NCBI RefSeq assembly: GCF_032062135.1
Contig: NC_092864.1
Span: 20,327,043 to 20,391,042, forward strand
Source of the DNA: Pyxicephalus adspersus
Taxonomy: Eukaryota; Chordata; Amphibia; Anura; Pyxicephalidae
Reading direction: 5' to 3'
Length of the DNA stretch: 64,000 nucleotides
A program made the position numbers and the translations under genes. Below are positions 33,747-46,270 of the stretch, piece after piece. Numbering within the stretch: position 1 is the stretch's first letter; each line of letters begins with the position of its first letter. The notes under the pieces are model-generated. The model had not been told where the DNA came from. It made no database searches and was given only the letters and a program-made list of their open reading frames with translations.

Positions 33747-34512
33747 TTTATATGCAATAGCATATCTCTTGCCTAATTTAATAAATATGCAAAAGATTTC
33801 AATCTTAAAAAATATGTTGTAGTGATCCTATTTTTCCCTTTGCCAGTTACTAAACGGATAATGGCCGTTCTACTTCAATTGATGTTATTTTACCTCAACA
33901 TACACAAATGCACTTAGGATGTGACAACACGGCAACAAGTGGCAATTTCCAAACACAGTAAATATTCAAAAATATTTCATGCCTTAGTAAACTTATTGTC
34001 ATTCAGTTAGGGTTTACATTCATTTTGACAGTAAAGAATGGTCCAGGACCCACCTAGCTTACAACTGGACAGTGAAAAATACACAAAATACAAAGTCTTC
34101 TCAGTTTTTCTAGTTTATGCAAGCATGTTATCAGTTGGATTGACAGCACTATGCAAAAAGTAGGGCTCCAGTTAGCTCAGGGTTGAGATCTGTAGTGGAT
34201 TACAGGAGGCTCATGCCAGTCGTATATAAAAACATAATAATAAAACATTACAATAATTATTTTTGAGAGAATACAAAAATCAATTAAATGGTGTTCATTT
34301 ATAGCATACATTTAAAAGCAGATCTTCACATCTTCAGTAGAAAGGCTTAGATATAAACCCGACAAGTCAGTCTAAGGACATTTGTAAGTAATTCCTTTTA
34401 TTTGCATCTCTTTAGAATTAAGCAGTTGAAATGTTATTGCTCTGATAATGATGTAATGGAAGTATTTTTCAGCCTCTCTAAGTTGCTCCATTTGTGCTGT
34501 GGACTCTGAACT

Positions 34513-34535
34513 GACGCGTTTCGAAGCATTCTCCA
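34513..34535 (-). ncRNA. Degenerate hammerhead-like motif (GAAACGCGTC intact)
   Basis: Minus strand: TTGGAGA, ATGCTTC, GAAACGCGTC. This copy preserves the undecayed palindromic ACGCGT expected for the ancestral motif, but the CTGANGA half is altered. GAACT upstream and AGTTC just downstream are complementary. Confidence 0.25.
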
Positions 34536-34569
34536 AAGAGCCAAAAAGTTCAATCACATACTGGAATCT

Positions 34570-34830
34570 AAAACATTAAACAATTTCCACAGCAGCTTTG
34601 GGCCTTAATCTTGGTGATAGCTGTCATTTATCAGGCTCCAATGAAGACTATTTTCCAGCAAGCATCACTGGAAACAGCCAGAGGCAAAATAAAGAGGGCT
34701 ACGGCATTGATTAGATATTGCGCGAACAAAGAAGCTTGCCGTGCATAATCCATCTTTTTGCAACATTTCTTTACAAGCCTTAGGGGGACACATATCCATT
34801 TCAGTAAAAACATTTCAGATATGATTAACT
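34570..34830. other. Candidate conserved non-coding element
   Basis: Repeat-free complex sequence with retained CpGs (ATTGCGCGAACAAAG, TTGCCGTGCATAATCC). No splice-supported frame. By-eye candidate. Confidence 0.27.
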
Positions 34831-36379
34831 ATAAAGTATAAGCATTACATTTCAAATGCAGGGTAGAGGATGGCTATCAAATGAGGGAATAAAGGAGATG
34901 TTTTAGGCCCTATTGATTACCTGTGACCTGTTGGCAATAGATGCCTTGTCATTTCAAAGAGCTACACTTACAATTTAAGTAGAGGAGAAAATGAGCTCAA
35001 AACGTAAATATCCATTAAATAAACAGAACAGAAAATGATTTCATCATATCCATATTTTCTAAATGGATTCTGAAGCCTGAAAACCATCTCTAGATCACCT
35101 TCTGGCAAATCACATGAAGACAATATTTATTTGATTAAAGTGAACCTGTGCTTTGTCAACCCAAAGTAAAGCAATAGGTTCACTATAATGTCGGCCAAAC
35201 AACTTATAATTACATTTTCTTCATTACCCTGCAGCTTTGTTCAACTGGGGGAAAAAGTGGCATACTAAGTACCTTCAGTGGTGTATGTGATTTATCCTTC
35301 ATGCAGGTGCTTGGTGAATTATAGCAAGCTCTCACATTGGGATGGAGAAGGAGAAGAATGGGATGGAGGGGTGGAGGATGGAGATGGAGAAGAAGTTATT
35401 AGCCAAGTGTAAGCTCCAAGTCAGGACTTCTTGGGAAAGAATGAATTGGGGGAGCAGGAGGAAACTAGGAGGGGGGGTCACTTTAAATAAACTTGATGTA
35501 TGTCGCTGCATGGCACATACATAATATCTGCCTGTTTTATCCATAAACTTAGCACTACACATTTCCTATGTTATAGTGTTCATTTCATTCATTTACATAG
35601 AGCTAAAGGCTAAACTAGTTCCAAGTTACCGTAAAGAGTAAACATTGGTGAAACCAGAAGCAAAACTTTGGTGAAACCAGAAACAAAAATCTAACATTAT
35701 TTTCTCTACTTTGTCTATGCCCCAATTAAAGGAATCTCATTACTACTTTTCCTTGTCACACACTAACACAGAAAGTGAGGGTAAATAACAGGGAAAAATA
35801 AAAAGCTTAGAGATCTTCTAATCTTTTCTTTCTTGAGCAAAACTAAAAAAAAACTTTAGGCAGCAGTTGCTTTAAATTAGGAACCTCGATGTTGTCTACT
35901 ATGGTCCAATAACATGCAGTATTTTAAAGGTTTTTAAAGTAATTTACATACAATAACCAGTTTTTGCTGCTGTGCTAATAACATTTTATAACATCAGAAT
36001 GTTATATCTGCTAGTAAATGCTCAGAAATTAGACTTGGAGACAGCTTCTCTACCTAAACCTAACACAAAACATATTAAAAAATATTAATAAAAAGAGGGG
36101 CTCAATTATGACTAATAGCATAAAAATCTCTGCCTACATTGGACATGGAATCCTCATTTAATTATGAAAAAGTTCAGGATGGTACTTAATATTTCTACAG
36201 GTCAAGTGAAAAGTTTAAATCAGTCAAACATCTTTTTAACACAATAGAACAAAACATAGCCAAAAAAAAAACGCATCTTGGAGGAAGAAATCCATCTTAC
36301 ACGGTCTAATTGCTCTCTTATAGTTCAGCGTTTGTCAAAACAAATAATATTGATTTAAAGCTGCAAATGAGAAAAACAA
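34831..36379. other. No recognisable feature
   Basis: AT-rich; the frame at 35332-35562 and its antisense are G-rich/low-complexity artefacts. Confidence 0.4.
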
Positions 36380-36660
36380 TAGACATAAATAATTAGTAAT
36401 CAGAAAGGAAGGCCGGCTGCGGCAGCTGAAGCAGGGCAGACACACAGTCACTGATCTCTCTAAGCATTGTCTTTTGATGGGTTTTATATTTCCAGCCTGC
36501 CTTCAATTTGAATCACCAAATTCAATTTGCATCCTCAAATAAACAGAAGGCAAACAGTAAAACACTTCATTGTGACCTTGAAGAAAATTACACTCAAGTT
36601 TAATTCAATCCTAGGAGTAATGAAGAGTCACATTTGTCCTAACGGTTACCAGGCTTGTCA
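36380..36660. other. Candidate conserved non-coding element
   Basis: Complex, repeat-free sequence including ATAAATAATTAGTAATC, two nearby CAATTTG words with AAATTCAATTTGCATCC, and TCATTGTGACCTTGAAG. No coding frame. Confidence 0.3.
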
Positions 36661-37457
36661 CGAGAACTCAGCTTGAGAGCACCAGCACCTTGTGCTTCAG
36701 GGGAGAAAACAAAAAAAATAAAAGGGAAGAGGAGAGCAAACTAAATATTATCCCTGTCCTGGAATAGCAGGTGTCCACATCAACCTTAACAGCAATTTGT
36801 TTATGTTTGTACATTCTTACGCTTGTCCAAATCATAAATTATTATTACTGTTTCTTTAATATCCAAATACAACACACAAATGCTGTATTGTTTTATAAAT
36901 ATTAAAATGAACTCTGGAAATGAAATTCCGTAAGAAAAATAGTCTTGTTGGTATTTTTCTTAGACTCTATCCCTGTGATCAGCTGAAGTTCCCTCTAAAA
37001 TTGTGCATTATGATCATGAACCAAGTAATGCAAAAACTATGACAGTGAACTCAATGTTAGAGAGAGGTGGGGGTAGAGAATATGAATAAGACTATATGGA
37101 AACTGGGAAGTAAAGGTAGTTGAAAACTATTCAATTCACTAGCAATGTTAAAGTGTTCTCTGTTGAACTAAACTAAGTTTAGAGGAAAAATTCCAGGGAC
37201 AAGTGTTAATTATTAAGTGTAGGCACCTCAAGATGTATGCATATAACTGCAGCATATATAAGGCCACACTAACAGACTAAGTTCTGTCATTTCTAGGTAG
37301 TTGTGTTTGATGGTTGAGTTTTCTCCTTCCACATGTTTCTTTAGGCCAACAATAGGATGGTTAGCCCTATTACATTGTGGGAGTGCTGCACACATATGCT
37401 TTGACTTTATTTTTTTTTATATTTTTTTACTACAGTAGTCTGACCACCTTTTCCTTA
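36661..37457. other. No recognisable feature
   Basis: AT-rich sequence with no supported frame or repeat. Confidence 0.4.
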
Positions 37458-38451
37458 CGACAGGTTCACATCTGCCGATAGATTTTGTGCAGCTCTCCTT
37501 GGATTGCCAGCCGCTTGGGGACTTGCACAGCAGTGATGATTCAAGAGGATCTGCACATTCAAAAAGTTGCCAGCAGTGAGCGGTAAAAATACCGCTCACT
37601 GCAGCCCCTATTCATTTCCTATTCACTATGTCACACTTACCACTTCCTCACTAAAGCGCAGACACCTCTCTCCTATGCATGCGGGCAGTTCTGACTCTGA
37701 GCACGTCTACGCTTCCAAGCTTTATCAGCTTTGCCCAACCCGCTTGGCCAATCAGGAATTAGCCTATTAATCATCCCTGGCTATTTAGCTAGCTCAGACA
37801 CAGCATTCAGCATTCGTGCAACGTGTCTCCACTAGTGCCGAGCCCCCTAGCTCTGTTGCAGTTCCTGTTCACCTGTTAGTTAATTCAGTGGTTCCTCTGC
37901 CAAGCTCCTGTGTTAACCCCTTGTTGCCCCATCTGTTTCCATCCAGTTCCCTTGTGCTGTTTAAGTGTTCCACTCTGTTGATATTCCTGTCACCTTACGC
38001 CTCCTGTTGCTTCCAGTGTCTCCTATGTTCCCTGTGTCCGCAGTTGCCCCTGAGTCACTGGTGTCTAGTTCCTGGATCCCTGGCAATTTACCTCTCTTGC
38101 TTGCTGCCTGCCTTGACCCCAGACTTCCTTGACAATTCTTCTGCTTTGTCATTTGGTAACTTGTATCCTCCTGCCCACCCTGGTGTGCCCAAGGCCTGCA
38201 ACCTGGCCGTAACATGCAGCGCAACATCCTCACCACTAGAGGCTCTGGAGAAGACCTGGTTGTAGCTTAGACTCTGCGCCTTTGCCCTTCTCAGGACTCA
38301 CACCACTTTTGCGCAAGCTGTAGCACCCCCGATTGGTTCTGTCACACCAAGCATGACACGCTACATTTAGTGCCTCCGCCAAGCGGCAGTGTTTCCTGGT
38401 ATGCAGAAACAGTAAACACACCACAACTGCACTATCAGTGTGAATTTTCCC
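37458..38451. mobile_element. Harbinger-type MITE split by a solo LTR
   Basis: TTA at 37455-37457 and 38452-38454 flanks sequences ending CGACAGGTTCACATCTG and, inverted, GGGAAAATTCACACTGA. A 3-base TTA duplication with such ends suggests PIF/Harbinger. Inside is a palindrome (GTGAGCGGTA, AAAA, TACCGCTCAC) near 37576-37600. Removing the LTR leaves about 260 bases. Confidence 0.55.
37629..38358. mobile_element. Solo LTR (730 bp)
   Basis: Starts TGTCACACTTACC and ends CCAAGCATGACA, so its termini TGTCA/TGACA are inverted. It is flanked by CACTA and CGCTA, a five-base duplication with one mismatch. The interior is C/T-rich and GC-richer than its surroundings. The 149-codon frame inside is a by-product of this composition. 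Probably from a Ty3/gypsy-type retrotransposon, but no internal region remains to confirm it. Confidence 0.72.
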
Positions 38452-39533
38452 TTAGTGATAGAATCCAATACCTGTACGGGGCCCAGCTATCAAGACATGC
38501 AAAACACCCTTTTAAAAATGTTAGAAGTACCAGATTCTCAGCACACTTCAATAATGCTTGTCCTTGCCTTTCAAAGAAACTAAATTTAAACCCTGCACAA
38601 TTCAGTCCCGTTATAACATATATTCATCAGATTTGTATTCCACATACCCACTATTATGTTCTCAGCTATTTGATTTTTCCATCTTTTTTTCTACTCTTAA
38701 GCTATTACATTTTTTTCAGCAACATGAACAGCAAAGGCTATAGAAATTTAACTATGAATAAAAAGAAAAAAACAGCAATAGGAAACCATAAAATAGGCGA
38801 TACAGTCGCTTTTAATGGGGTAAACATTGCAGGCCCAGAATAAACTAATTTTCAAATAAATGTAAGGGTCAAAAGCAGTGTGTGTTTGATGAAAATAAAC
38901 GTGTAAGCCACAGAACACAGTAGAGGAGGAGGTACCAAAATTCTGATTTAATGAAGAAAGAAAAATAAGCCCATAATTTTGTGAAATATTACGGTTTCAT
39001 GACAAATTCAGCATTTGCTCCAGAATGACCTTTCACAAATCAGACTTCATTTCTAAAGCTGCATTACAGTGGCTGGTATGAAATGAGGATTTTACAGTGC
39101 TGCGTGCTTTTCTATTCTTTGAGCATAATATGTGTCTTTTGTAACTATAATTTATTTTTATACAGAGGAATGCTGCTGTTCTACTGTGAAATATTGCTGA
39201 TAAAGAAGGGGAAATGGATTCCAGAATATACAAGAACATTTACTAAGTGCTCAGGGTAAAACTGGATTTCTCAAAGAAACTTGAAAGTTTAAAAAAGATT
39301 AACCCCAGGTAAGCAGCCAATATACAGCCAAAATACCTACATACAAATGGGACAATGTACTAAAGTTCTGTTCAGTCACTTTGTTATCCAGGCAACACAG
39401 ATACCATGCATAGCCAGAATTATGTGTTCCCACTCAGTAAAGTATTACAGCTAAGAGAAGAACAAGAAGCCGCCAAATCATACAAAATCCCAGCTTCCAT
39501 GACATAACATTTCCAGTATTGAAACCTGGGTAC
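38452..39533. other. No recognisable feature
   Basis: AT-rich; the 157-codon frame starting in the MITE runs out into it but has no domain character. Confidence 0.4.
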
Positions 39534-39655
39534 CTGTGTTTCTCAACTAGGGTTTCCGTGTAAGTCTAGGGTTCCTCCAGACGTGGCAAAGTGTTCCTTG
39601 AGCAATTGTTTCAGTAAGGAACCCTCAATAACAAACACTGTATTATAGTGATCTT
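39534..39655 (+). mobile_element. hAT-like repeat, partial copy 3
   Basis: CTGTGTTTCTCAACTAGGGT, GGTTCCTCCAGACG and GTTCCTTGAGCAATTG match the left part of the 4049-4350 family. The rest is missing or diverged. Confidence 0.6.
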
Positions 39656-41599
39656 TAGGGTAGTACAAAGAAATAGTTTAATGTGTTCTATTCCCTTCCT
39701 TTAAGGTTTGATTAGTTGGTAGCCTATAAAGTGTTTGTATCTATAGTGCTGCATATGTAGTCCTATGCATACGATATATAAATATTTGGCATTTAAAACA
39801 CGTTTTTATATTTAAAAAAAATGTTACAATACTATACAAAAAAAAGCCTGAATGGTATATGAAGAAGCAAAACAAAATATGTTGGATAGAGAGTCTTACA
39901 ATGTCTTACAGAACTGTAAAAACTAGTCTGGTAAGGGGGTTCAGTATATAGGTACTAAAGTGGTTAAATATCAACCCTTTTGCAGTATAGTATTTTTTTT
40001 AGTAAAATATTTTTTATAACAATTTAAATATAGCTATTTTGGTTTACTGGTCATTTTACTTTAGGAAACCTTTTTTAAAAAATTAGTAATGTACATTATA
40101 TGCATCAATACATTGTGTTTGGTAATGATGTTTGTGTTTGGTGAGAACAGTTTTTTTTTAATTGTGGGGCTCCCAGGGTATGTCAAGATATTTGAAGGAA
40201 TGCAAAAATGACTAAATTTTTGGAGGACAAAATAGTATAAAGCTGATCAAAGAAACCTGTTTCTGGCTTTCAATTATCACTGTCATTACCAGGACTCCAG
40301 ACAAGATAAAAATTTGAATAATCAAATTTTATTTCTGCCTGCACCTATATAGCGACTTTTAACTTCCATTTTTTTTAAAATACCTGACAATTGAAAACTT
40401 GGGATTGCACCAAGTTGTGAAAAACGTAGCAAACAATCCAAGCAAGACTTCAGGAAGAACAACTTCTGATATACGCTGGCATAAAGCTGAACTGAATATA
40501 TAGATCTTTGCTTTTCAAGCTAAATAGTTTTGAGAACGTCCAAGATTCATCATTGGTAAAAAAAAAACACACTGCTTTTAACAAACAGAAAGCCTGTTCA
40601 ATTTCCCATTTCTCGTTGCCCAAGGTTTTTCCAGGAGTTGACAGAACTTGAAAAATGTCACTTGAGAGTAGTTTATGAGTGGATGAACTTTAAAAAAAAC
40701 TAGCTGCAACTGGGCTGACCTTTAAAAAGGTAGGGGTTAGATACGTGGCCGGCTAACACAGGCAATTTGTGCTTATTCAGCTCCCTGTGATGTTGCACAT
40801 AAAAAAATTACTACTGTGTTTTATAGAGGAATGTCTTCTTTTTTTTTTTTTTTTTTTACTGCAACACTACATTCAGGAACAAATTTAAATGATAGAAAGT
40901 CTAACTAAAGGCAAACTCTGCTGAAGGACTTCTTTGATTTAGCTCACAGGACTCTACATTTTAGATTACTGGTACCCTTTAATATAACACTTTCAAGAAT
41001 GACATTCAAGAACCTATTTCGAGGAAAGACAAGCAGAAGGCAAAAGGATTAGTCTGCAAAATTGCTTGTGGGGTCTACATTACCTTCATTGCTTTCCCAC
41101 TATGTTAAATTTTGCATTGGGTTTGTAATGGGATGGTGAAATAGGTAAATACAGGCTTTGCGTGCTCATGTCTGTGTTGTCACCGATAATTGATTTGATG
41201 TTTCTCCACCTTTTTACCATAGAGAAGGCCCTTGAAATAATTACACAAATAATAATCACACTCCAGATATATAGCAGAATATATACAGGACTTACAGGTT
41301 ACAGGACGAACAGCAGATAATGTACTGCTGAAGTAAAATTGACCTCGCTTATATACACATATACACAGATTAGTAAAGCAAAGCTTTTTAAGCACAGATC
41401 CACTAAAATTTGATTGTGGCCATAATTTTACAGTTTCAGGTATTTAAAAGTTTAGCTTTCTTCCTTTAATTATACCAAATCTAGCAGCATCCATGAATTC
41501 CAGTGGCATCTAATATGAGTATACTAAAGAGCACAGCAGGAGCTGTTTACTGGTACAATCTCTCTTTTTCTGTATAGAAGCCGTGTGAATAGAGGAAAG
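39656..41599. other. No recognisable feature
   Basis: AT-rich with a T run at 40838-40858 and short A runs. The frame at 41180-41395 is unsupported. Confidence 0.4.
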
Positions 41600-41900
41600 G
41601 AGAGGGATAATTGGTCACTACTCCGTAGCTTGTTGATGAGCTTTGGGCTGCATCCATGGGCAATTTTAGCCAGCTTTCATCTGCATTTCAGACGCATTCG
41701 CTCTCGGTTTTGAAAGGCTTCTGACATTAGAATTTAGAGTCCACTGCAAGGTACATTTGACCTCTTCCTAAAGCGCACCAGTGTGCGAAAAAAGATGCTT
41801 TTTTATTTCCACGGATTAGAAGACAAGTGGCCATTCAGAACTTGCTGAAAATGACACTGATAGCGGGGATAAAACAAACGGCAACAAAATATCTTCAGTG
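41600..41900. other. Candidate conserved non-coding element
   Basis: Repeat-free, CpG-retaining sequence such as TTTCAGACGCATTCGCTCTC and AAAGCGCACCAGTGTGCG. No splice-bounded frame. By-eye only. Confidence 0.25.
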
Positions 41901-42991
41901 GAACATGCATAAAATAGAAAACACTAAGCAGGTAATTTAACTTCCTGGGTGACAGAGGCTCTTACCATCCAAAGTCAAACTGTAGTAAAAAAATACAGGC
42001 ACAATCTGATTAAGGATTTTTCCATATACTTGCCACATAGTCTCAAAAGATTTATTACCTTGGGGGCAAAAAAAAACACTCTTTTTCTAGAAACTGCTAA
42101 GATTCTACAGATTAATTTCACTATAACCAAACATATTGGCGTAAAATCACTGAATAAATGTGGGCACCTTAACATTGGATCGTAGTCCATTATAACCCTG
42201 CCAAGTTCATGCAAAAATACTTCACTACAATTTACCAAATATTGAAATACTTGGCATTCCCCCTTTAAAATGTAGCTATATAAAAAGTAGATAGTTTAAG
42301 TAACCTACTTTAATGTGTGAAACTTGATAAATCCTTTGTTAGATAAACCACACAAAACAATGAGGTAGACAGACAGCCTAATCCACTGAACCGCCTGCCC
42401 AAACTTCATTTCCTTTCATGAGCCTCCCAGGTGGATCTTTCATGAGAGATCAATCTGAAGTTCTTAATTGTAGCGGTTCTCACCAGAAGAGAGCACGTGA
42501 CAAGCCGAGCGAAGGACACAAAGGAAAACCCAAGAACAAAACTATTCTATATTTGAACTAAAAATCACCTTTTAATTAAAGCGGACTTATCATCCAATGC
42601 TGAAAATCCTTTTACAGCCTGAAGTAATCCGGTATAGAAAAGTATTATTACTATAATGCTGTCACACATACCTTTCTTAACGTATATCTGAAGCTAAAAC
42701 TATTTTTTTTTTTCCATTCTGGATTAAAAAAACATTTTTTTGCAAATTGTGCCTTATAAGGTAGATTTCTGTTCACTTCCTGTCCTGAAATTTTAACAGC
42801 AACTGAGAGGATATATTCCCAATATGGGGGGGGGGGAAAGAGGAAGAAGTGTGCCCATTGAGAGTTACCCTGTCCCGATTGTCTCCAGGAGACATCAGAA
42901 CAGGGTGATCAGGTCAGTTACAGCGGGGAAATATTTTTCTAAATAAGTAAAATGCATAGTAGAATTTAAATGGTATCTAAACATATGCCAG
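41901..42991. other. No recognisable feature
   Basis: AT-rich, including a GGGGGGGGG run near 42826. Frames on both strands around 41950-42240 are unsupported. Confidence 0.4.
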
Positions 42992-43231
42992 TTAAAGCAG
43001 AACTAAATCCACAAAACTTACCCCATCCTCTTTCCATCATAGGGCGTCGTCTTCTTTGTCCTCCTTTTCTTCGGCCATCCTGATCCAGAGCCAGGATTGC
43101 TTGTTATGCCTGGCAGGAAACGCTGAGCTGCGCATAAACAGTTATTGCAGAAGGGGAATAGCCTATCCTATTCTGCAATAAAAACCCGCCTATTGCCAGT
43201 TGTTTAAAGAGAGACTTTAGTTCCACTTTAA
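42992..43231. mobile_element. T2/Kolobok-like MITE, complete (240 bp)
   Basis: Starts TTAAAGCAGAACTAAATCC and ends, inverted, TTAAAGTGGAACTAAAGTC. The TTAA boundary with TTAAAG-type ends matches the Xenopus T2 family, considered Kolobok-related. The interior has no coding frame. The foldback repeat at 43232 begins at its exact right edge. Confidence 0.85.
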
Positions 43232-43512
43232 AGCTGAATGAGAGTGCAGAGCCTCCCGGGATACCTACGCATCCCAGGAGGCTCTGGGTGCTCCTTCTGT
43301 GCGTGCCCTAATCTCGGACATGCGCAGACAGGGTATTTTTTCTATTAAAGGGAAAGAGATACCAAGAAGACTACGGAAGAAAAAGAAAGAGAAGACCAAG
43401 ATTACAGCGCCAGGATAAAGAGGAATTATAGGACGACACCAGGCCGGGTCGCTGGAAGGACCAGCGCCATTGAGGGAACTGCAGGATTAAAAGTAAATGT
43501 ATTTTTTTTAGT
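43232..43512. repeat. CpG-bearing foldback repeat, copy 2
   Basis: Contains the inverted pair GAGCCTCCCGGGAT / ATCCCAGGAGGCTC around an eight-base loop, then CTCCTTCTGTGCGTG and GGACATGCGCAGA. The purine-rich AAGAAAAAGAAAGAGAAGAC part and a following AGCGCCAGGA match copy 1. Ends near a T run at 43501. Confidence 0.6.
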
Positions 43513-43919
43513 TTTCGGTTTAGCAATCCAGTCAGAACAATTGATCCTAAAATACATAAAAGTATCTCATATCTAAAAATAAAAATACCAATAAGTCTGC
43601 AAACCACTGTAGTGTGCATGGCGTGGGCCTGGCTGTACAATAGGTTTTCAATCCTGTTCAGTATATACTGACCACCACTTCCAACATTTTCCATCTCCTT
43701 ACAGGGTCTCTTCTGACCCCTAAAATTCTGGCACTGAACAGGGTATGGCTTAGTATTAGGGCTTAGCACAATCCATCGATTGATCTAAAGAGAAACACTA
43801 GCAGGTATCATACTGTACACATAGTTTACACACTATAGGACCTCACAAGCTCAATATAAACTAATCACATTCTCATATCTAAAAATAAAAACCCAAACAA
43901 ATCATTAGGTCTACTTTAA

Positions 43920-44350
43920 AAGCGTTAGAAATTTGCCCACAAACGTTTTATTGCACATAAAATGATGACTGGTAGGAATTTAGGATAAATACTTCAGTTG
44001 CTGCACAAAATAAGACATTTGTGGCTTTCAATGCTGTGTTTACACGAAAGAATTGATGTACACTGTAATTTTAAAGCCTGTTAAAGTGTCCCAATAATGG
44101 GCTGGCCACTGTGCACAGAGCATAAGGCAGAGACAGGTGTTCAGTGTTTGCAGCAGCTGTCAAGCGCTTTTGCAATTCTCATCCTTAAAGTAACAAATGC
44201 GCAGATAAACAACATTTCGCTGTACACATAAAAGAACAGCGCACATTTGTACATTTAGAATAATCCAAAGCTTGTTTCAATTAATGTTTTGCACTAAAAC
44301 ATCCCTCTGAAGTATATTTTGGTGTGGATGCCAACTTCACATAAATTCAG
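43920..44350. other. Candidate conserved non-coding element
   Basis: Repeat-free complex run with CAGCAGCTGTCAAGCGCTTT, AACAAATGCGCAGATAAAC and GCACATTTGTACATTTAG. No coding frame. By-eye candidate. Confidence 0.27.
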
Positions 44351-44810
44351 TGCTGAATGTCCAACTAGGGAGATAAAAATAAACAATGATAAAACATTAT
44401 AAGAAAATGTGTGCTGAAAGGGAAAAAAATGTGTGCTGTACAAAATATCATCTTCCTTTTTGCACTTCTACAAAATAAATGAAACACTGATATAACCTTA
44501 AAGGCCACTAACAAATCAAAGTGAATAGAACTGATGTCAAAGGAAAGACAATGGACTCCCTCTCTTTGGTAGTGCAGTATTTATTTCAATAGGGAACGGT
44601 ACAATCTTTAGCAATTTTTAGTTTTTACAAACCTTAAGCCATATAGGGATGCAAGATTTTTGCTGCATCAGGTGATTATCTCTGGTTCAACTCTAGCATC
44701 AGTACCGATAACCAATGCATTGTTTTTCAATCTATCTCACCAGGTTATCAAACCACTAACTGCTAATTTGTTTACAGATCAAACTGTTCAGACACTGTCC
44801 AGAGGTTGTT
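44351..44810. other. No recognisable feature
   Basis: AT-rich, unremarkable. Confidence 0.4.
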
Positions 44811-44990
44811 ATATCCCATCCTATTGTGTGTGAAATTCCCCCACCTACTAGATTGTAAGCTCTTCGGGGCAGGGTCCTCTCCTCCTGTATCACTGTCTGT
44901 ATTAGTCTGTCATTTGCAATCCCTATTTAATGTACATTGCTGCGTAATATGTTGGCGCTATATAAATCCTGTTTAATAATAATAATAAAT
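44811..44990 (+). mobile_element. L2-type 3' tail, copy 4
   Basis: CACCTACTAGATTGTAAGCT, CTTCGGGGCAGGGTCC, TGCTGCGTAATATGTTGGCG, CTATATAAATCCTGTTT and AAT units. The best-preserved tail in the window. Confidence 0.85.
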
Positions 44991-45592
44991 AATTGTTGGT
45001 AAATCTCTCAACTAAAAAATCACCAATGGTCATTTGGAACAGCAGTAATTGAACATCTGTATGCAGTTTTACATATAAGACTTGTTAGCTCTGTGGTTAT
45101 TTGTTGAGCCAGAATTATAAAATTACCCATATTGGTGACAGAGCAATCATTTCAGAAAAGACAAACCCTTGAAAAGCCCTGCATTGAAAAGTGAACTTAC
45201 ACTTTCCTAATTTGAGAATAAAGCAAAAGACTCAGTAGGGAGCCCTAAATGGACATGTAAAATATTCCACGCTTTATGGTAAATTGTGGGAACAAAATAC
45301 AGAATAACCATCCTATTTTCTTGCTTTACAAAAAGTGGTATTTTTAGAATAATGTAAAGATTTCAGCCTTAAAGAGTGAATTCAGGCATCCAATTAAAAG
45401 CAATCAGTGGACCACTAATGCCATCAAGAAAATGTTGCAAATGTTCCGTAATCAGAATGTTTACTCGATTTGCTTTTATCTGGGCTCTGCCTGTGCTATG
45501 CCTTGCATCTAAATGTTAGAGCATACCTCACAGAATTCACTTTAAAGACCGAGTAAAGAAAAAAGTTTTTTTTTTTTTCCTATAGCTATCAC
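44991..45592. other. No recognisable feature
   Basis: AT-rich sequence. Confidence 0.4.
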
Positions 45593-45670
45593 AGCCATTC
45601 TCTCTGGCCCCTTTTGGCCAGGTACACAACACAGAATTTATCAGTAACCACCCGGCTGCTTTTGGATTTA
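45593..45670 (-). mobile_element. Fragment of the short hAT-like MITE family (inverse)
   Basis: TTCTCTCTGGCCCCTTTTGG and CAGTAACCACCCGGCTGCTT are the complement of the family's right half. Strongly diverged. Confidence 0.45.
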
Positions 45671-45754
45671 TACCGAAGAGTTGAGACATATTATAAAACT
45701 GATGCAATAATGGGACATACCTAATGCGTACATAAACTCACAATTTTCACCTTA

Positions 45755-46074
45755 AAAAAAAGGGGGCAGCACCGCCCCCTAATTTTCGGTCGCGTAGGCG
45801 ATCGAGAATAAATGGGAGACCAAAGCCTCCCGTGATACTTACCTGACACATTCCGGGAGGCTCTCGAGGAGCCTTTTCGTCAAAAGGGGAAAAAATTGCC
45901 GATCTTACACATGTGCAGTGGGATCGGCAAGTTGTTTTCCCATCTACGCCACCCAATCTCGCGACTGTCGAGTGACGTAGGAAGAACAACCCGGAAAAAA
46001 AGAAGAAGATGGGACAACGTGGGACCCGATGAAAGAAACCTCCAGACCGATCAACTGCTCTGCAGGAGTGAAGT

Positions 46075-46105
<31 letters not shown>
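45755..46105. repeat. CpG-bearing foldback repeat, copy 3
   Basis: Several internal inverted repeats are visible: GGGGGC/GCCCCC at 45764-45779, CCTCCCG/CGGGAGG at about 45825-45865 and TTGCCGATC/GATCGGCAA at about 45896-45930. CpGs are well kept (GGTCGCGTAGGCGATCGAG). Ends in a run of 30 T at 46076-46105. Probably the youngest of the three copies. Confidence 0.65.
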
Positions 46106-46108
<3 letters not shown>

Positions 46109-46164
46109 GTTATCGGTGAGGTTTGACTTCCATTACTTCCTCCTTACGGGGTGGGCATCTAAAA

Positions 46165-46270
46165 GTTGGAAAGGTAACAGAATGATAGAGGTTACTGGAT
46201 TCCCATAGCAACAAAAACTGGGAATACTAAATTTGTTGTGTTGCCTCACCTGCTTTTTGACCACACAGCT
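46165..46270 (+). repeat. Dispersed repeat shared with 50214-50320
   Basis: TTACTGGATTCCCATAGCAA, then AATACTAAATTTGTTGTGTT and GCC align with the complement of the sequence just right of the assembly gap. Confidence 0.6.

Noticed and set aside
37816..38265. 149-codon plus-strand frame rich in Ser, Leu and Pro
   Set aside because: It lies entirely within the solo LTR and reflects its C/T-rich composition.
38370..38843. 157-codon plus-strand frame
   Set aside because: Starts in the MITE and runs into AT-rich sequence; no domain and biased composition.
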